DNA of 16,205 nt from JAKBCQ01 sp021807585. GTDB lineage: Bacteria; Planctomycetota; Planctomycetia; Isosphaerales; Isosphaeraceae. Below are positions 16,136 through 16,205 of this stretch, in pieces. A program made the translations under genes and the position numbers. The stretch lies in NCBI GenBank assembly GCA_027325115.1, contig DAHWFG010000297.1, positions 1-16,205 of the forward strand. The letters run 5' to 3'. The notes under the pieces are model-generated. The model worked only from the letters and a program-made list of their open reading frames with translations, had not been told where the DNA came from and did no database searches. Position 1 is the first letter of the stretch. Each line of letters begins with the position of its first letter.

Positions 16136-16205
16136 TTTATCGGTCATATTTAGTTCCCCTGGCGATTGTCGCCGCGGCTGCGACGGGGTCGATCGGCGCG
16201 ACGAT
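16063..16205 (+). pseudogene. Out-of-frame TM8 segment of the RND pump, continuing past the window
   Basis: Read from 16063, one base out of phase with the pump ORF, this encodes LSAKRSLGVAAILTLICIYM, then VIAMIYRSYLVPLAIVAAAA and TGSIGAT, open to the window edge. It matches the pump TM8 pattern (helix, a short Phe/Tyr-Arg-Ser stretch, then Pro-Leu and a second helix). It overlaps the last 24 codons of the pump ORF in a different frame. The simplest reading is that the gene lost a segment and shifted frame at about 16050-16075. Confidence 0.7.

Noticed and set aside
1..16205. CRISPR array
   Set aside because: No regularly spaced direct repeats were seen anywhere in the window.

Overview
The window looks like a chromosomal segment of a GC-rich planctomycete, probably Isosphaeraceae-like. 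The basis is indirect. Two large proteins carry the pseudopilin-like or TolB-like modules common in Planctomycetota, Shine-Dalgarno signals are uneven, intergenic regions are long, and a GntR/ABC-2 cassette and a divergent RND pump of planctomycete flavour are present. No rRNA, tRNA, CRISPR array or transposase gene was found, so the assignment is an inference.

Layout. (1) Positions 1-588 hold the 3' end of a glutamine-hydrolysing asparagine synthase-type gene. (2) Positions 589-1494 are about 0.9 kb without a convincing gene, AT-rich against the surroundings. They contain a perfect 31-bp inverted repeat (724-754 and 1147-1177) and a decayed third copy. (3) Positions 1495-1944 encode D-aminoacyl-tRNA deacylase (dtd). 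(4) On the minus strand from 6469 down to 2008 lies a three-gene cassette: a YtrA-type GntR repressor, an ABC ATPase and a very large ABC-2 permease. The permease has two permease-like halves and a soluble C-terminal part of about 480 residues. A palindrome overlaps the -10 box in front of the repressor gene. (5) A secreted or anchored M28 zinc peptidase (6671-7966, plus) converges on a lipoprotein with a TolB-like propeller, TPR-like helices and a proline-rich stretch (minus, 10074 down to 8005). (6) Positions 10108-10998 are a long divergent intergenic region with a strong hairpin, an AT-rich island with nested inverted repeats, and a doubtful 80-codon ORF. (7) Positions 10999-13773 encode an exported fusion of a PQQ-type beta-propeller and an alpha/beta hydrolase. 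(8) From 13946 to the window end lies an RND pump gene that appears internally deleted and frameshifted.

How the genes relate. Only the GntR/ABC cassette is clearly a functional unit, probably autorepressed and handling export or envelope stress. The other genes look like independent transcription units. The most interesting items are the propeller-hydrolase fusion (an oxidise-then-hydrolyse architecture in one polypeptide), the broken RND pump that also lacks the TM4 aspartates, the 31-bp inverted repeat, and the extreme density of the palindrome CGATCG in the RND gene.
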